The notes under the pieces were generated by a model. It was not told the origin of the DNA and did not search any database. It saw only the letters and a program-made list of their open reading frames with translations. This document shows, one piece after another, positions 62,913 through 64,000 of a stretch of DNA of 64,000 nucleotides. This stretch comes from Maribacter luteus (GTDB lineage Bacteria > Bacteroidota > Bacteroidia > Flavobacteriales > Flavobacteriaceae). The stretch is taken from positions 38,591 to 102,590 of the forward strand of contig NZ_WKJH01000022.1 of the NCBI RefSeq assembly GCF_009674825.1. The letters are read 5' to 3'. Position numbers and translations under genes: made by a program. How positions within the stretch are numbered: position 1 is the first letter of the stretch; every line of letters starts with the position of its first letter.

Positions 62913-64000
62913 ATGGTGATTAGTAATCAATTACTGACGCTTATGGAAATTTTTACTTTTTTATATTTTAAAAATCAGGTATTGAATGGTATTAAGCTGG
63001 TTTTAATACTCTTCCTATTAGTTGGGCTATCGTCTTTTGATGTTATGTCATCTAACACAAAAAAGGATAATTTAGATTCCGATATAGTCGGTACTTTGGA
63101 TATCAGGGGTGATGAGTATGAAAATACAATAGACAATGGATGTACTCTTATGTCTTCCAGTATTCTTAAAGCAACTGATTTTGGTTTTCAAAAAAACGTT
63201 AGTGATGGTAGTTTATGTGCTGTTGATGTTGACTTAAGTAGTAAATGGGGATTGCCATTAGGTAGTGTTTTAATTAGTGTGGAGGGAGCCAGTTCCGATT
63301 CTAATGGTTTTTTTAGAACGATATTGGATTCTCCGATTGTTTTTAAAATAAAAGGGTCTGTTCCGGTAATGGTAAAGGCACATCATTCTTCTGGGATACT
63401 TGCTGGTGCTAGAGATGGTATTATAGCATTGGATAATGTGAAATATAATTTCGTTGGAACTTTAAGTTCTGGTATTTTACCTTTTAATGATGGAAACGAT
63501 TATTATGTGCAGAATACGACTGTTTATGACAATCATCCTGAAATTAATGTTGAATGGGAGTCTGAGTCTCCTATTTCTGAAATAGAGTTTTACACTACTT
63601 CAACGGCTTCTAGTTTAATTACTATGTATGTTATGCCATACATATGCACTGACACCGATGGTGACGGGGTACCTGATGTTACGGACCTAGATGACGATAA
63701 CGACGGAATTTTGGATACAACGGAAGATCCAAACCTGGATAACGACAATGATCCATTGACGAATCCATTGGACAGTGACGGTGACGGTTACCCGAACCAT
63801 TTGGACATCGATTCCGACAATGACGGGATCCCTGACAATGTAGAGGCCCAGACCACTGATGGTTATGTAGCTCCCAACGATGACGATGCGGCGACCTATG
63901 CGGAGAACGACGGATTGAACTCTGCCTATCCCGATGGCCTTGACCCAGTGAACACGGACGGTGAGGACGAGCAGGATTATTTGGATGAAGACAGTGACAA
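62913..64000 (+). CDS. Large secreted protein with thrombospondin-type-3-like calcium repeats (partial)
   Basis: Open from the ATG at 62913 (or 62943, in frame) to the right edge: 362 codons visible. A membrane/signal segment at about 27-42 ([17 protein letters not shown]) is followed by about 200 residues of unrecognised domain with Ser, Gly and Asp, then from 63650 by Asp-rich repeats such as [20 protein letters not shown] and [18 protein letters not shown]. These bind Ca2+ in TSP3 proteins and in flavobacterial surface proteins that often end in a type IX sorting domain; the end is not in the window. Asp codons shift from mostly GAT in the first part to mostly GAC in the repeats. Confidence 0.85.
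   Translation, partial: MVISNQLLTLMEIFTFLYFKNQVLNGIKLVLILFLLVGLSSFDVMSSNTKKDNLDSDIVGTLDIRGDEYENTIDNGCTLMSSSILKATDFGFQKNVSDGSLCAVDVDLSSKWGLPLGSVLISVEGASSDSNGFFRTILDSPIVFKIKGSVPVMVKAHHSSGILAGARDGIIALDNVKYNFVGTLSSGILPFNDGNDYYVQNTTVYDNHPEINVEWESESPISEIEFYTTSTASSLITMYVMPYICTDTDGDGVPDVTDLDDDNDGILDTTEDPNLDNDNDPLTNPLDSDGDGYPNHLDIDSDNDGIPDNVEAQTTDGYVAPNDDDAATYAENDGLNSAYPDGLDPVNTDGEDEQDYLDEDSD

Noticed and set aside
63650..64000. CRISPR-like or DNA-level repeats near the right end
   Set aside because: The similarity is at the protein level (Asp-rich coding repeats), with no fixed repeat-spacer length.

Overview
The window looks like a chromosomal segment of a marine flavobacterium (Bacteroidota, Flavobacteriaceae; Maribacter/Zobellia/Arenibacter-like is a guess). 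Signs seen directly: Bacteroidota-type promoters (-7 box TAnnTTTG, sometimes with a -33 TTTG), almost no Shine-Dalgarno sequences except a striking one before rpsU, a 42-residue bTHX ribosomal protein, the Thr-Tyr-Gly-Thr tRNA / tuf / tRNA-Trp / secE / nusG / rplKAJL / rpoBC block, and a secreted protein with DxDxDG-type calcium-binding repeats. I see no prophage, insertion sequence, CRISPR array or plasmid function; this is mostly core genome.

Layout. 1-9069: a fumarylacetoacetate-hydrolase-fold enzyme, a secreted protein, two tandem PPK2 polyphosphate kinases, an outer-membrane protein/DoxX pair on the other strand, an RprX/RprY-like two-component system, a sterol-desaturase-like membrane hydroxylase cut by an in-frame TGA, and a creatininase-family amidohydrolase. 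9080-13879 (minus): rsfS-ftsH-LUD-cdsA-psd-ACBP, joining ribosome silencing and membrane proteolysis to phospholipid synthesis. 13975-24625: birA, pyrE, a NUDIX enzyme, a multi-PAS histidine kinase with its receiver protein, coaD, ddl, a PASTA protein, an RluD-type pseudouridine synthase, yaaA, a lipoprotein and bTHX. 24755-30500: a uracil-DNA-glycosylase-fold protein, PEP carboxylase, a TPR membrane protein and an M20 peptidase.

30537-37362 (minus): the complete tryptophan pathway trpEGDCFBA plus a small membrane protein, preceded by a clear attenuator: a promoter matching both consensus elements, an 18-residue leader peptide with three consecutive Trp codons, a possible antiterminator pairing at its stop codon, and an intrinsic terminator before trpE. 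This is the most interesting regulatory system in the window.

37433-45349: a MarR-YceI operon with a 25-bp palindromic operator, a rhodanese, DUF2851, PspC, a K+ channel/TrkA-N protein, an alanine/sodium symporter, a helix-hairpin-helix protein and an acyl-CoA dehydrogenase. 45441-60928: the translation/transcription superblock (rpsU, xerC, hpf, tRNAs, tuf, secE, nusG, ribosomal proteins, rpoB, rpoC, DUF3467), closed by a bidirectional terminator shared with convergent prfC. 62913 to the window end: the start of a large secreted protein with thrombospondin-type-3-like repeats, open at the edge.

Recurring themes are regulation by RNA structure (trp attenuator, rplL-rpoB attenuator, rpsU Shine-Dalgarno) and start codons only 4-5 nt after a -7 box (trpL, pyrE, xerC), which suggests leaderless transcripts.
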